Shown: positions 8,291 to 17,297 of the stretch, in pieces
How the letters are laid out: each line of letters opens with the position of its first letter
How positions within the stretch are numbered: the stretch's first letter is position 1
Source: an uncultured Bilophila sp.
Lineage (GTDB): Bacteria > Desulfobacterota > Desulfovibrionia > Desulfovibrionales > Desulfovibrionaceae
DNA: 64,000 nucleotides
Assembly (NCBI GenBank): GCA_902373525.1
Contig: CABKMN010000003.1
Coordinates: forward strand, 67,516 to 131,515
Reading direction: 5' to 3'
The notes under the pieces: model-generated
Databases searched by the model: none
What the model saw: only the letters and a program-made list of their open reading frames with translations
What the model was told of the DNA's origin: nothing
Program-made: the position numbers and the translations under genes

Positions 8291-8856
8291 GGGAGCCTTC
8301 CTTGGATCAGCAGCCTTGGAGACAAGCCGGCTTCGTTTCGTAACACGTTGTCATATGAGATGAACTTTAGAGTGTTACGTGTATGAAAAAGGTAATACGG
8401 ATATAGCGGCCGCCGTGGGGCGGTGTCAATGAGAGCCTCTTTGTTATCAGGGGAGGAAGGCACGCGGCCCGAATCCGCATAGACCCAAGCGGCGCACGCC
8501 GACGGGCGGTGAAGACGGAACCGGGACCTTGCGCCGGTCCGTGCATCGGGGGTGCCATCGCTTCCCGTATAAAGGTGAGTGTTACTTTTGTCAAAGTAAT
8601 GTTATGATAAAAACAGTGATAAGATGTATAGAGAAAAGTATTTTATTGAATTTATTATTTTTATATAAAATATGAGGTTATTTTTATAAAAAACGTAGTA
8701 CTCGTATACCCTTTCGCTGCTTTTTCGCACAACATCCGGGAAGCGGAGGCGGACCGGCGAGGGAAAGGGATATCTGAAAAAAGGATATGCCCATCTCCAG
8801 CGGCCCCGTTTCCCTGCGAAACACCGGCAGTCCCTTTTCCTGACCGCGCACCAGAC
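8291..8856. other. Intergenic region upstream of the ABC importer
   Basis: No credible gene is visible. The segment 8580-8700 is strikingly AT-rich compared with its surroundings. The heptamer GTAACAC occurs three times (8340-8346 plus; 8372-8378 and 8579-8585 minus), which could be a regulatory motif for the transporter. Confidence 0.5.
8567..8594 (-). promoter_or_regulatory. Candidate sigma70 promoter for the ABC importer operon
   Basis: On the minus strand TTGACA (8594-8589) and TTATAC (8572-8567) are separated by 16 bp. The -35 box lies in the palindrome TTACTTT-TGTC-AAAGTAA (8582-8599), a possible operator. A transcript would have a leader of about 270 nt. Confidence 0.5.
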
Positions 8857-8892
8857 AAAAGGGCCGCGGACCCATTGAAAGGTCCGCGGCCC
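8857..8892 (-). terminator. Rho-independent terminator of the amidohydrolase gene
   Basis: GGGCCGCGGACC (8861-8872) and GGTCCGCGGCCC (8881-8892) form a perfect 12-bp stem with an 8-nt loop, followed on the minus strand by TTTT. It lies about 30 nt past the amidohydrolase stop codon. Confidence 0.92.
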
Positions 8893-8923
8893 GGTTATGG
8901 ACGGGGGAATGCGGGAGCGGCGG

Positions 8924-10645
8924 TTAGGCCTTCTTGTAGACGGTCTTGCCGCCGACGATGGTTTCTTCCACCACGATGTTCTTGAGTTCGACGGGCGGGA
9001 TTTCGAGCGGGTTCTTGTCGAGCACCACGAGGTCGGCGAGCTTGCCGGGTTCGAGGGACCCGATCTTGTTTTCAAGCCGCTGCATGCGCGCGCCGTTGAT
9101 GGTCACGCCGCGCAGGGCGTCCATGACGCCGATGCGCTGGTCGGGGCCGAGCACCTTGCCGGAGGAGGTGAGCCGGTTGACCGCGGAGAACACGTCCATC
9201 AGCGGGCTGATCGGCGTGACCGGGGTGTCGTTGTGCAGGGCGAACTGGATGCCGAGGTCGAGCGCGGACTTCAGGGGGCTGATGTGCGCGGCGCGTTCCG
9301 GGCCGGCGACCATGTCGCGGTGGATGTCGCCCCAGAACCATGTGTGGGTGACGAAGTACGACGGCAGGAAGCCCATCTTGGCGATGACAGGCACCTGATC
9401 CGGGCGGCAGAACTGACAGTGGTTGAGGATGTGGCGGTGATCCTCGCGCGGATTGGCCTCAAGCGCGGCGGTGTAGGCGTCCATCATATCTTGGATGGCC
9501 TGATCGCCGTTGGTGTGCGTGGTGATCTGCCAGCCGTCGTCGTGGAGCTGCTTGACGAGCGCGAACAGTTCTTCGCGGGACTTGAAGACCGGGAAGCCCC
9601 GGAAGTCGGCGGGCTTGCCGGGAAGCTGCTTGTAGTAGGGCTGCGAGAACCACGCGGTATAGCCCTGCGGGCTGCCGTCCGCGAACAGCTTGGCGGGCCC
9701 GAGGAACACGAGGCCCTTTTCGTCGAGCTGCGCTCCGGAACGCTTGTCACCGTAGCTCTTGATCAATTTGGTGTTGCGCCCGTTTGGCCAGATGACCACG
9801 CGTATCTTGAGGTCGCCGTTGCCGCTGCCCTTGAGGAAGAACTCGTCCACCGTCGGGCTGCCGCCGTTGTTGGCCGTGGTGATGCCCGCCGAAGCGTAGG
9901 TGATGCTGTCGTGGGCGATGGATTCCATGTGCTGTTCGGGCGTGACCGGCGGGAGAATCTTGTTGACCGGAGCCTGCGCGGCGGGGCCTTCCAGCACGCC
10001 GTCAAGCCTGCCGTTCGCGTCGCGGCGGAAGCGGGCGCCTTCGGGGTCCTTGCTGTCTTCCCTGATCCCGGCCTTTTCCAGCGTGAGGGAGTTGCCCACG
10101 CCGAGGTGCCCGGAAACGTGACGGATAAAGATGGGGTGCTCGGTGGAGACGGCGTCGAGATCGGCCCGGGTGGGATGGCGCTGCTCCTTCATGGCAAGGT
10201 CGTTGTAGTTGTACCCGAGAATCCATTCCCCGGGCTTGACCTTGGCGGCGCGGGCCTTGAGCAGGGCCTGGAGGTCGGAGATGCCTTCCACCTTGCCGAG
10301 AGGCGGCACGTTGAGGTTGACCATGTGCAGCTCGCGATAGGCCCCGTTCGGGAAATGGCTGTGCCCGTCGACCATGCCGGGAATCAGCGTCTTGCCCTTG
10401 AGATCGACCACATGCGGCTTTTCCCCGGCGGCGGCGAGCACGTCGGCCTTCTTGCCCACGGCGAGAATCGTATCGCCCCGAATGGCGATGGCTTCCACGA
10501 TGTCGTTGTTCTTGTTCATCGTGAAGATCGGGCCGCCGGTGTATACGGTGGCGGGTTCCTTGGCGTAGGCGCAAAGGACGGAGGGAGCGGAGAGGAGAGC
10601 CGTTGTGGCTGCTGCGGCCTTCAGGAAGCTTCTTCTGCGGATCAT
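8924..10645 (-). CDS. Tat-exported YtcJ-like metal-dependent amidohydrolase
   Basis: The 573-residue protein starts with a twin-arginine signal (IRRRSFLKAAAATTALLSAP), so it is exported folded to the periplasm. The amidohydrolase_3 fold follows: metal-binding H95-S-H97 in MVDGHSHF, further ligands in ITTHTNGDQAI and LNHCQF, and the C-terminal GSLEPGKLADLVVLDKNP segment that is near-universal in this family. It would hydrolyse an amide, imide or related bond; the substrate cannot be inferred. ATG 10645 is preferred over a longer frame because the Tat motif begins at once and GAGGTG lies upstream. It is monocistronic with its own terminator. Metalloenzymes of this type commonly carry two metals. 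Confidence 0.9.
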   Translation of the reverse strand: MIRRRSFLKAAAATTALLSAPSVLCAYAKEPATVYTGGPIFTMNKNNDIVEAIAIRGDTILAVGKKADVLAAAGEKPHVVDLKGKTLIPGMVDGHSHFPNGAYRELHMVNLNVPPLGKVEGISDLQALLKARAAKVKPGEWILGYNYNDLAMKEQRHPTRADLDAVSTEHPIFIRHVSGHLGVGNSLTLEKAGIREDSKDPEGARFRRDANGRLDGVLEGPAAQAPVNKILPPVTPEQHMESIAHDSITYASAGITTANNGGSPTVDEFFLKGSGNGDLKIRVVIWPNGRNTKLIKSYGDKRSGAQLDEKGLVFLGPAKLFADGSPQGYTAWFSQPYYKQLPGKPADFRGFPVFKSREELFALVKQLHDDGWQITTHTNGDQAIQDMMDAYTAALEANPREDHRHILNHCQFCRPDQVPVIAKMGFLPSYFVTHTWFWGDIHRDMVAGPERAAHISPLKSALDLGIQFALHNDTPVTPISPLMDVFSAVNRLTSSGKVLGPDQRIGVMDALRGVTINGARMQRLENKIGSLEPGKLADLVVLDKNPLEIPPVELKNIVVEETIVGGKTVYKKA

Positions 10646-10987
10646 GGAGCACCTCGGTTTTGGATGTTCACCTGAGAAAGAGCTTATTTTCACTAGCCAT
10701 AAAAGACGCCGCAGAATGCGTCAAGAGGTTTGAGAAACATTCTGTCGGACACCGAAGAAATACTTCCTCGGGCGTGTGGCGTACGCATACGGCTGACGAA
10801 GACGCACGCAGCGTTCGGGAATCTTGCGCAAAGCCGGTGAGTCCGGCGCCAACAGAGCGAAGACGCATGCCCTTTGAGGAGGCCGGTCCCCGCGTCCGGC
10901 CCGGGGCCACGGGGAAGGAAGGCGGTTTCCCTGCGCCCGCGCTGCGAGGGCCTGCACCTTATCCCCCGCGATCTCTTCCGCCATACC
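10646..10987. other. Intergenic region between the amidohydrolase and cytochrome genes
   Basis: No convincing gene or RNA is visible; it should hold the amidohydrolase promoter on the minus strand. The frames crossing it have no ribosome binding site or family resemblance. Confidence 0.5.
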
Positions 10988-11022
10988 CAAACGCCCCGCG
11001 GGAGGCTGTCCTGCGGGGCGTT
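10988..11022 (-). terminator. Terminator at the end of the formate dehydrogenase operon
   Basis: AACGCCCCGC and the complementary GCGGGGCGTT (arms near 10990-10999 and 11013-11022) form a GC-rich hairpin with a 13-nt loop, just after the cytochrome stop at 11031. The T run is short (TTT), so efficiency is uncertain. Confidence 0.65.
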
Positions 11023-11030
11023 CGGCGTTG

Positions 11031-11447
11031 TTACTTGCCGCTCTTGGCGGCGGCTTCACGAGCTTGCGGGCTCATGTGGCAGGGGCGGCAGCCCTTCTGC
11101 ACCATCGTCGTATGACAACCGTAGCAGGAGCGTTCCGAACTCTTGGTGTGGTAGGCCCAGAACAGGCTCTGCACGTCGCGTTCCTTGGTGCCCTTGAGGG
11201 AGTGGCATTCCTCGCTCGAACCGCAGGAAACGTACGCCGACTTGGCGTCCGACGGTTCCGCGTGGTGACAGACGTCGCAGTCGATGCTGTCGTGCGAGGC
11301 GTGGTCGAACTTGACCCACATTTTCTTGGACGCCGAACTCTTGAGCTCAATGGGCTTGTCCGGAGCCTGTTGGCCTTCGGCGCCGGCCTGAACCGCAACG
11401 CCGCCTATCAATGAAAAAACAAACATCGCGATGAGTGCTTGTTTCAT
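11031..11447 (-). CDS. Periplasmic tetraheme c3-type cytochrome of formate dehydrogenase
   Basis: The 138-residue protein has a Sec signal peptide (about 1-23) and four c-type heme sites: C57-C60-H61, C75-C81-H82, C108-C111-H112 and C120-C123-H124. H49, H52, H62 and H100 are candidate distal axial ligands, as in class III cytochromes. The second site is CX5CH, a spacing I do not know as standard (CX2CH or CX4CH are usual in c3). It would take electrons from the FdhAB enzyme in the periplasm and hand them to other cytochromes or a membrane complex. It is the last gene of the fdhA-fdhB-fdhE-cytochrome operon, 82 nt after fdhE. Confidence 0.9.
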   Translation of the reverse strand: MKQALIAMFVFSLIGGVAVQAGAEGQQAPDKPIELKSSASKKMWVKFDHASHDSIDCDVCHHAEPSDAKSAYVSCGSSEECHSLKGTKERDVQSLFWAYHTKSSERSCYGCHTTMVQKGCRPCHMSPQAREAAAKSGK

Positions 11448-11529
11448 GCGTTACCTCATTTGAAGCGGGCAAGGCCGCCTCATGCTTGTCCAACGGATGA
11501 CGGCGGACGGGCCGCCGTTCGTGAGCGGA

Positions 11530-12492
11530 TTAAAACGTGTTCCAGAACGACGGATTGATCGGGTGCAGTCCCTTTTTCGCCGCGACCATGTCGAGGTGCA
11601 GCAGGCCGAGCGCCAGCGCGTCCAGATTCGGCGTCGTGTCGCGCTCGCGCAGGTCCACGCTCGGGCAGTAGGTCTTGCACTTGGTGCACCAGTCGAGGCG
11701 TTCGCCCTGCGCGTTCTTGGATTCCCTGAGCATTTCCATGACGTCGTTGCCTTCCTTCCCGCAGGAAGGGCAGGCTCCCCGGCGGAAAACCCAGTCCGTG
11801 CCGCACAGCGAGCAGTGCAGGTGCTTCTTGCCCCCGCCGCCCGCCAGATACGCGTTCTTTTCCTCGAACACGGGGCGTTCGAGGTACGCGATGGACGGGT
11901 TGGAGCCGCAGACGGGGCAATAGCCCTGTCTCCATGCGCCTTCCGCGTTCCACGGCGCGTCCTTTCCGTCGCCGCCCGGCCGCATCGCCGCCAGCGCCCG
12001 CAGGACGGGCCCCAGCATGAAGCCGAAGGCGAACAGCAGCACTTCGGGAGGGACGCCGATGCCCACGGCGGTTTTTTCCAGAACCGGCGCATCCTCGCGC
12101 AGCACGCTTTCCGCCAGCGCATCCAGAGGAGGCATGGCCGGGCCGTCCGGTTCCCCGGAGCCGAGGAAAAAGCCGCGCAGTTTCGCCGCGTAGGGCTTCA
12201 CCGCTTCCTGCTCGGCGAGCAGGGGCAGCATCACTTCCGCCGCCGCCCGCAACGGGGCGTCGATGCCCTTGAGGGATTCGTCGGCAAGCAGGGGGACGCC
12301 CTGCGATGCCCGCTCTCCCCGCATGTCCGGCAGACGGAGGCCCGCGGATTCCAACAGCGGCTTCAACGTTTCGGGAAGGGAGGCGCGAGCCTCCAGAAGC
12401 GGCCCGAACGCGTTCAGAACGGGTCCCAGAACAGGTCGGCGCGCGAGAATGCCCGCAATGGTTTCCTCAACGCTTTGACAAGATACGGCCAT
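11530..12492 (-). CDS. fdhE: FdhE-type formate dehydrogenase accessory protein
   Basis: The 320-residue cytoplasmic protein has the FdhE arrangement: a helical N-terminal half and a C-terminal rubredoxin-like metal-binding half with CPVCGS, CSLCG, CPSCG and CTKC knuckles (about residues 192-275). FdhE is required for assembly or activation of exported formate dehydrogenases, probably before Tat export, and is not part of the final enzyme. It starts with ATG behind GGAG, 87 nt downstream of fdhB. Length is close to that of E. coli FdhE. Position between the structural genes and the cytochrome supports the role. Confidence 0.9.
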   Translation of the reverse strand: MAVSCQSVEETIAGILARRPVLGPVLNAFGPLLEARASLPETLKPLLESAGLRLPDMRGERASQGVPLLADESLKGIDAPLRAAAEVMLPLLAEQEAVKPYAAKLRGFFLGSGEPDGPAMPPLDALAESVLREDAPVLEKTAVGIGVPPEVLLFAFGFMLGPVLRALAAMRPGGDGKDAPWNAEGAWRQGYCPVCGSNPSIAYLERPVFEEKNAYLAGGGGKKHLHCSLCGTDWVFRRGACPSCGKEGNDVMEMLRESKNAQGERLDWCTKCKTYCPSVDLRERDTTPNLDALALGLLHLDMVAAKKGLHPINPSFWNTF

Positions 12493-12579
12493 GAAAACTC
12501 CGGATGTCCGGAGCGGACGCGGGAGGGCGGCGCTCCGGGGGAAACAGGTGGCGAAACGTGACGGCGAAGGGACGGCGGT

Positions 12580-13239
12580 TTAGCCGAACGTGGCGTGATC
12601 GTGATAGAATTCCGCTTCCTCAGCGAGAAGGTAGATCACGTTCACTTCCTCGGGGTCCGCCAGAAACGCCTTGGGATGCTCCTTGCGGACCGTTTCCAGA
12701 CGTTTCTTGCCCAGTGCCAGCATGTCGGCGCGCTCGCCGAAGGACATGGCCCCGGTGGGGCAGGTCTTGACGCAGGACGGCGGCATGCCCGCCCGGAGGC
12801 GGTCGATGCACATGTCGCACTTGGCGATGGTTCCCTTGGCCTTGTCGTGGCGGGGGATGTTGTAGGGACAGGCGTTGATGATGTCCGCGATGTCCCCGGC
12901 GCTCAGCTTTTTGGCCTTGTCCGTCACCAGAACGGCGCCCGTTTTCTGATCCTGCACCAGCGCGCCCGGCACGGCCATGTCGGCCACGTCCACGCAGATC
13001 GGACTCACGCAGTGGCGGCACTGATCAGGGAAGAAATTCCACACCACGTTGCCCTGTTTGTCCAGGTGCTCGTGGAAACGTACTATCTTGTAATTGTTCG
13101 GATTCAGGTCCGGCGGGTTCTGATGGCTTCCCCGCTGCTTCGTCGCATTGGCGGGCAGGTCGTGCCATTCCTTGCAGGCAAGCTGACAACCGCGGCACGC
13201 CGTACACCGTGTGGTATCGATAAGAAACGCTTTCGGCAT
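12580..13239 (-). CDS. fdhB: Formate dehydrogenase iron-sulfur subunit
   Basis: The 219-residue protein carries sixteen-cysteine, four-cluster ferredoxin motifs: CTACRGCQLACK (residues 12-23), CRHCVSPICV, CPYN near the middle, and CDMCIDRLRAGMPPSCVKTCP. It relays electrons from FdhA to the cytochrome. It has no signal peptide, so it is expected to be co-exported with Tat-targeted FdhA. It lacks the C-terminal membrane anchor found in E. coli FdnH, consistent with a soluble periplasmic enzyme. It follows fdhA by 51 nt. The ribosome binding site AAGGAGCAACG is good. Confidence 0.95.
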   Translation of the reverse strand: MPKAFLIDTTRCTACRGCQLACKEWHDLPANATKQRGSHQNPPDLNPNNYKIVRFHEHLDKQGNVVWNFFPDQCRHCVSPICVDVADMAVPGALVQDQKTGAVLVTDKAKKLSAGDIADIINACPYNIPRHDKAKGTIAKCDMCIDRLRAGMPPSCVKTCPTGAMSFGERADMLALGKKRLETVRKEHPKAFLADPEEVNVIYLLAEEAEFYHDHATFG

Positions 13240-13290
13240 CTCGTTGCTCCTTGGCGGGCGCGCCCCCTGAGCGGGCGCGCCCTGTGCAGA

Positions 13291-16200
13291 TTACGCAATT
13301 TCCGTCAGCTTGTCGGCCTTGCGGATATTCACGCAGCATGCCTTGACTTCGGGAATGTAGGTGTTCGGGTCACTGACGGCGGTGGTCAGGCGGTTGGTGG
13401 CGTCGCCGCATTTCGGCGTCGTCCAGCCGTAGGCGAAGGGCATGCCGACGAGATGGACCGTCTTGCCCATGACAGTGAACGGACGGATGCGGACGGTCAC
13501 CATAGCGATGGCCTCCACACTGCCGCGCGCGCTTTCCAGAATCACGCCGTCACCGTTGGAGATGCCCTTTTCCTTGGCGAGCTCATGGCTCATTTCCACA
13601 TACAGCTGCGGTTCGGCTTCCAGCAGGTTGGGCACGTTGCGGGTTTCGCCGCCGCCGCACCAGTGCTCGGTCAGGCTGTAGGTCGTCAGCACGATGGGGT
13701 ACTTCGGATCGGCGGCCTTGGCGAGCTTGTCCATGTCGCTGCCGTGGAACTTGTAGACCGGGCTGCTCAGCTGCTTGGAGAACGGATGTCGTTCGACGGG
13801 CGTTTCAGCCGGTTCGTAGTGTTCGGGGAACGGGCCGTCCACACGGCCGGGGCCGTAGAGCTGGGCGTAGCCGTTCGTGGTCATGATGAAGGCGAGCTTG
13901 CCCTTTTCCTTGTCGGCCTGCGGCGGCCACGGCCCGTCGGGCACGTCGCCCACCCATTTCTTGCCGTCCCACATGATGACGGCCTTCTTGGGATTGAGGG
14001 GCTTGCCGTTGAGGTCCACGGAGGCGCGGTTGTACAGGATGCGGCGGTTGACCGGCCAGCACCACGACCAGTTCGGGTACAGGCCGATGTTGGCCTGCAT
14101 GGGCGTCTGGCTGGGATCGCGGCGTTTGGACTTGTTGCCGTCCTCCTCGGTGTAGCTGCCGGTGTAGAGCCAGTTCAGGGACGAGGTCGTGCCGTCCGCC
14201 TGAAGGTTGCCGAAGGCCGGGACGAGCTGTCCCTTCTTGTACAGCTTGTCGCCCACCTTGGTGTCGGCCCAGAAGAAGCCGTTGATGCGGCGGGTCCATT
14301 CTTCGGGATCGAACTTCTGGGGCCAGTTCATCTTCAGCAGGGCTTCGGGCAGGGCGCCGCCCTCGGCCTTGTACATGTCGCGCAGCTTGTTGAGCAGCGG
14401 AACGAACATGTTGGCGAAGTCGCGGGCCTGTCCGCCGGGTTCCACGGCCTTTTCGAACCACAGCAGCCAGCGGCCGCTGTTGCTGATGGTGCCGGCCTTT
14501 TCCACACGGTGCGCGGAGGGCAGCAGGAACACTTCGGTCTTGATCTTCTTGGGATCGACGCCGGGACGGTGCCAGTTGTCGGTGGTTTCGGAATTGTGCA
14601 GCTCGGCGCAGACCATCCAGTCGAGATTGTCCAGCGCCTTGCGCATCTTGTTGGTGTTCGGGAAGCTGTTCATGGGGTTCACGCCGAACACGAAGCCGCC
14701 CTTCATCCTGCCGTTGTACATCCTGTCCATGGCGTCCATGTAGGAGTAGTCCACGCCGGGCTCGCCCTTGGGCAGCAGATCATAGCAGAACTGGTTTTCG
14801 GGCTTGGCCTCTTCGCCGTACCAGCCCTTGAGCAGACTGGCGAAGTATTTGGGCTTGTTGCCCCACCAGTTGGCGCTGTTGGGGAGCTTCGTCACCGGGG
14901 TGTTGGCCTTGTTGAACTCGTCGAGCGTCTGCCACTGGGACAGGGGCAGGGCGATGTAGCCGGGCAGGACGTTGCACAGCAGCGCGTGGTCCGTGGAACC
15001 CTGCACGTTGGGCTCGCCGCGCAGGGCGTTGATGCCGCCGCCCGCGACGCCGATGTTGCCGAGCAGGAGCTGCACCAGCGTGGAGCATCGGATGTTCTGC
15101 ACGCCCACGGTGTGCTGGGTCCAGCCGAGCGCGTACAGGATGGTGCCGGCCTTGTCGGCCTTGCCCGTGGCGGCGAAGTTCTTGTAGACCTTGAGCAGGT
15201 TTTCTTCGGAAACGCCCGTGATGTCGGAAACGTTCTTCAGGGTATAGCGCGAGTAGTGCTTCTTCATGAGGTTGAAGACGCACCGTTCGTTCTTGAGCGT
15301 GAAGTCCCGCACGGGAGCGCCGTCGGGACCCGTTTCAAATCCCCACTGCTTCTGATCGTATTTGCGGGTGTTCGCATCGTAGCCGCTGAACAGGCCGTCC
15401 TTGAAGTCGTAGCCCTTGCCGACGACGAACGATGCGTTGGTGTAGTTGACGACATAATCGTGGAGATAGCTGTTCGATTCAAGGATATAGTTGACCATGC
15501 CGCCGAGGAACGCGATGTCCGTGCCGGAGCGCAGCGGCACATGGAAATCGCAGCGGGCGGACGTGCGGGAGAACTTGGGGTCGACGTGCATGAGCACGGC
15601 GCCGTTGTCCTTCGCCCGCATGATCCACTTGAACGAAACAGGATGATGTTCAGCGGCATTGCTGCCGATAATAAGCACCGCATCGGCATTCTTGATGTCG
15701 ATCCAGTGGTTGGTCATAGCACCGCGTCCGAACGACTCTGCCAGAGCCGCAACAGTGGGGCTGTGTCAGACCCGGGCCTGGTGGTCCATATGGACAACTC
15801 CCAGGCCGCGCATGGCTTGATGGATGACGGCGCATTCCTCGTTGGAGGCGTGCGAGGTTCCCATCATGAAGAGGGTTTCCAGACGGTTGACGGTCTGGCC
15901 TTTTTCGTTTTTGAGGATCAGGTCCTTGTCGCGCGTGTCCTTCACGCGGCGGGCGATGTTTTCCATCATCCAGCCCCAGTCCTTTTCTTCCCACTTTTCG
16001 CTGTAGGGAGCACGGTACAGAGGCTTGGTGAGGCGGTGCGGATTGGTGTACATGGAGAACAACGCCGCACCCTTGGCGCACAGCGAACCCTCGTTGACGG
16101 GGAAATCCGGGTCCCCTTCGGTGCTGACGAGCTTGCCGTCGCGCACATATGCGATGACCTGACAGCAGACGGCGCAGAAAGGACAGATCGTGATGACCTC

Positions 16201-16332
16201 TTTCGCGCCTTCTATCTTGAGCGAGCCGGCATAGGCCTGCGCTTCCTCCAGATTGAAGCCGAACTGGCTGAGCGTGAGGCACAAGGCGCCCATCCCGGCC
16301 ATTTTCAGGAACCCTCTTCGTGTGTAGCTCAT
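13291..16332 (-). CDS. fdhA: Selenocysteine-containing periplasmic formate dehydrogenase catalytic subunit
   Basis: One 1013-residue protein is encoded, read through an in-frame TGA at 15768-15766 as Sec189. The context HQARV-U-HSPTVAALAESFGRG matches the active-site loop of Mo/W formate dehydrogenases. The N-terminus has a Tat signal (TRRGFLKMAGMGALCL), then a 4Fe-4S site beginning CPFCAVCCQ and completed at SLCAKG, followed by the bis-MGD-binding domains to the C-terminal molybdopterin dinucleotide-binding domain. It oxidises formate to CO2 in the periplasm, passing electrons to FdhB and the cytochrome. ATG at 16332 is chosen for its AGGAGA site and immediate Tat motif. Automatic gene callers would split this gene into two. 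Sec insertion needs SelABCD, not present here. Confidence 0.96.
15734..15768 (-). promoter_or_regulatory. UGA selenocysteine codon and candidate SECIS element
   Basis: The UGA is followed on the mRNA by a hairpin: GGCUCU pairs with AGAGUC around a GGC loop, 18-32 nt downstream (15748-15734). Bacterial SECIS elements lie immediately 3' of the codon within the coding region, as here. Stem pairing was done by eye. Confidence 0.75.
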
Positions 16333-16349
16333 ACGTCTCCTCTCCTGTA

Positions 16350-16367
16350 TATGCTTTGAAAAGCATA
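16350..16367. promoter_or_regulatory. Perfect palindrome upstream of fdhA (operator-like)
   Basis: TATGCTTT and AAAGCATA are exact inverted repeats with a 2-nt centre, 18 nt before the fdhA start codon and just upstream of its ribosome binding site. Suggests a dimeric regulator site; the regulator is not identified. Confidence 0.45.
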
Positions 16368-17297
16368 ATAAATACCGCAAAAAAACGGCTTGGAAGCCGC
16401 CTTTTCCGCCTCTGGGGACGTCGAAAACGCTCCGAAAGGCGTTCGCTGCGGGAACACTGCGGAAAAGGGCGCTCCCGGCGACGATTGACGCGGTATAATC
16501 ATTTTCCGTGACCGTACCGTAAAAAAAAGGCCGCATCAAGGCGGGGCAAAACTTTTTTTGGACGTCGTTCCCTTCGTTGCAATCACGCACGAAACCGTGA
16601 AGCGGCATGATATCAGCCGATTAGAAAAAGACACGCTCCCGAAGGTCCCGAGGCGGCGCCGGGCCGGGCCGTTGGCGGCTCTCCGGTATGATTTCGCCGG
16701 GTTATACTCCCGAAAGAGAGCGAAAAAACCGTGCCTCCCCCCTGTTGCCGGGGTGCGGACGGCTTTCAATCCGGATTTTTTTCACAACGAATATTGAGGA
16801 AAAGAATGCGGTTTTCCCGTGAAAGGATCGCATCCGAACGTGTCGGGCGCGTATCCGAAGGCGCAAACGGGTCCGTTTTCCCTTTTGGCATGCCGTCGCC
16901 TTGCGTCATGACGTCACCCCGCTGCGGGACCTCTGGGCGGGTGCTCCGTGCGCGTTGCCCTTGAAGGCCGCACCGGCGCGGGACGTGTCATGGAGGAAGC
17001 GCTGGAAAGAGTTTTGGGAAGCGAAGGCCCGCACCGGCGCGGGACGTGTGCGGCCGAGCCTTTCACTGATCGGGCAGGCGTTTCACGGCGGGAACGGGCG
17101 TGGAGAATCCCGCGTTTTGCCTTGCGGACGGTGAAAACCGGGGCGGGCCAGCCGCATGCCACGTATGGCCCGCCGTTGCCTTTCAGCGGACCCGGCTGGC
17201 AGAATCAGGCAACAATGAGAGAGAAATGTGTCTGTCGCCCTATGGGAGAAGCGTCTATACAGACGGCATCAGAACGCTCTACCGAGGAGTTTCGCCC
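16368..17297. other. Long intergenic region between divergent fdhA and the CMD-family gene
   Basis: About 930 nt with no convincing gene. It must hold the divergent promoters. It contains one direct-repeat doublet (16963-17049), described separately. Small frames here lack ribosome binding sites and recognisable domains. Confidence 0.5.
16963..17049. repeat. Direct-repeat doublet A, 60-nt period
   Basis: The 26-nt copy at 16963-16988 recurs at 17023-17049 with one inserted C; the shared core is GCACCGGCGCGGGACGTGT. The core resembles the two doublets at 26.3-26.7 kb (CACCGGC..GGAAC, CTCCGGGCGGGAC). Confidence 0.75.

Noticed and set aside
8602..9075. Minus-strand gene downstream of the amidohydrolase
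   Set aside because: It overlaps the amidohydrolase coding region and terminator and ends in AT-rich low-complexity sequence.
15766..15768. fdhA as a pseudogene split by a stop codon
   Set aside because: The stop is TGA exactly at the conserved Sec/Cys active-site position, with a downstream hairpin and intact flanking sequence.
12595..16359. Very long plus-strand open frame opposite the fdh operon (over 1200 codons)
   Set aside because: It mirrors the codon pattern of fdhA/fdhB on the other strand, shows no domain, and crosses gene boundaries. GC-rich third positions commonly give such antisense frames.
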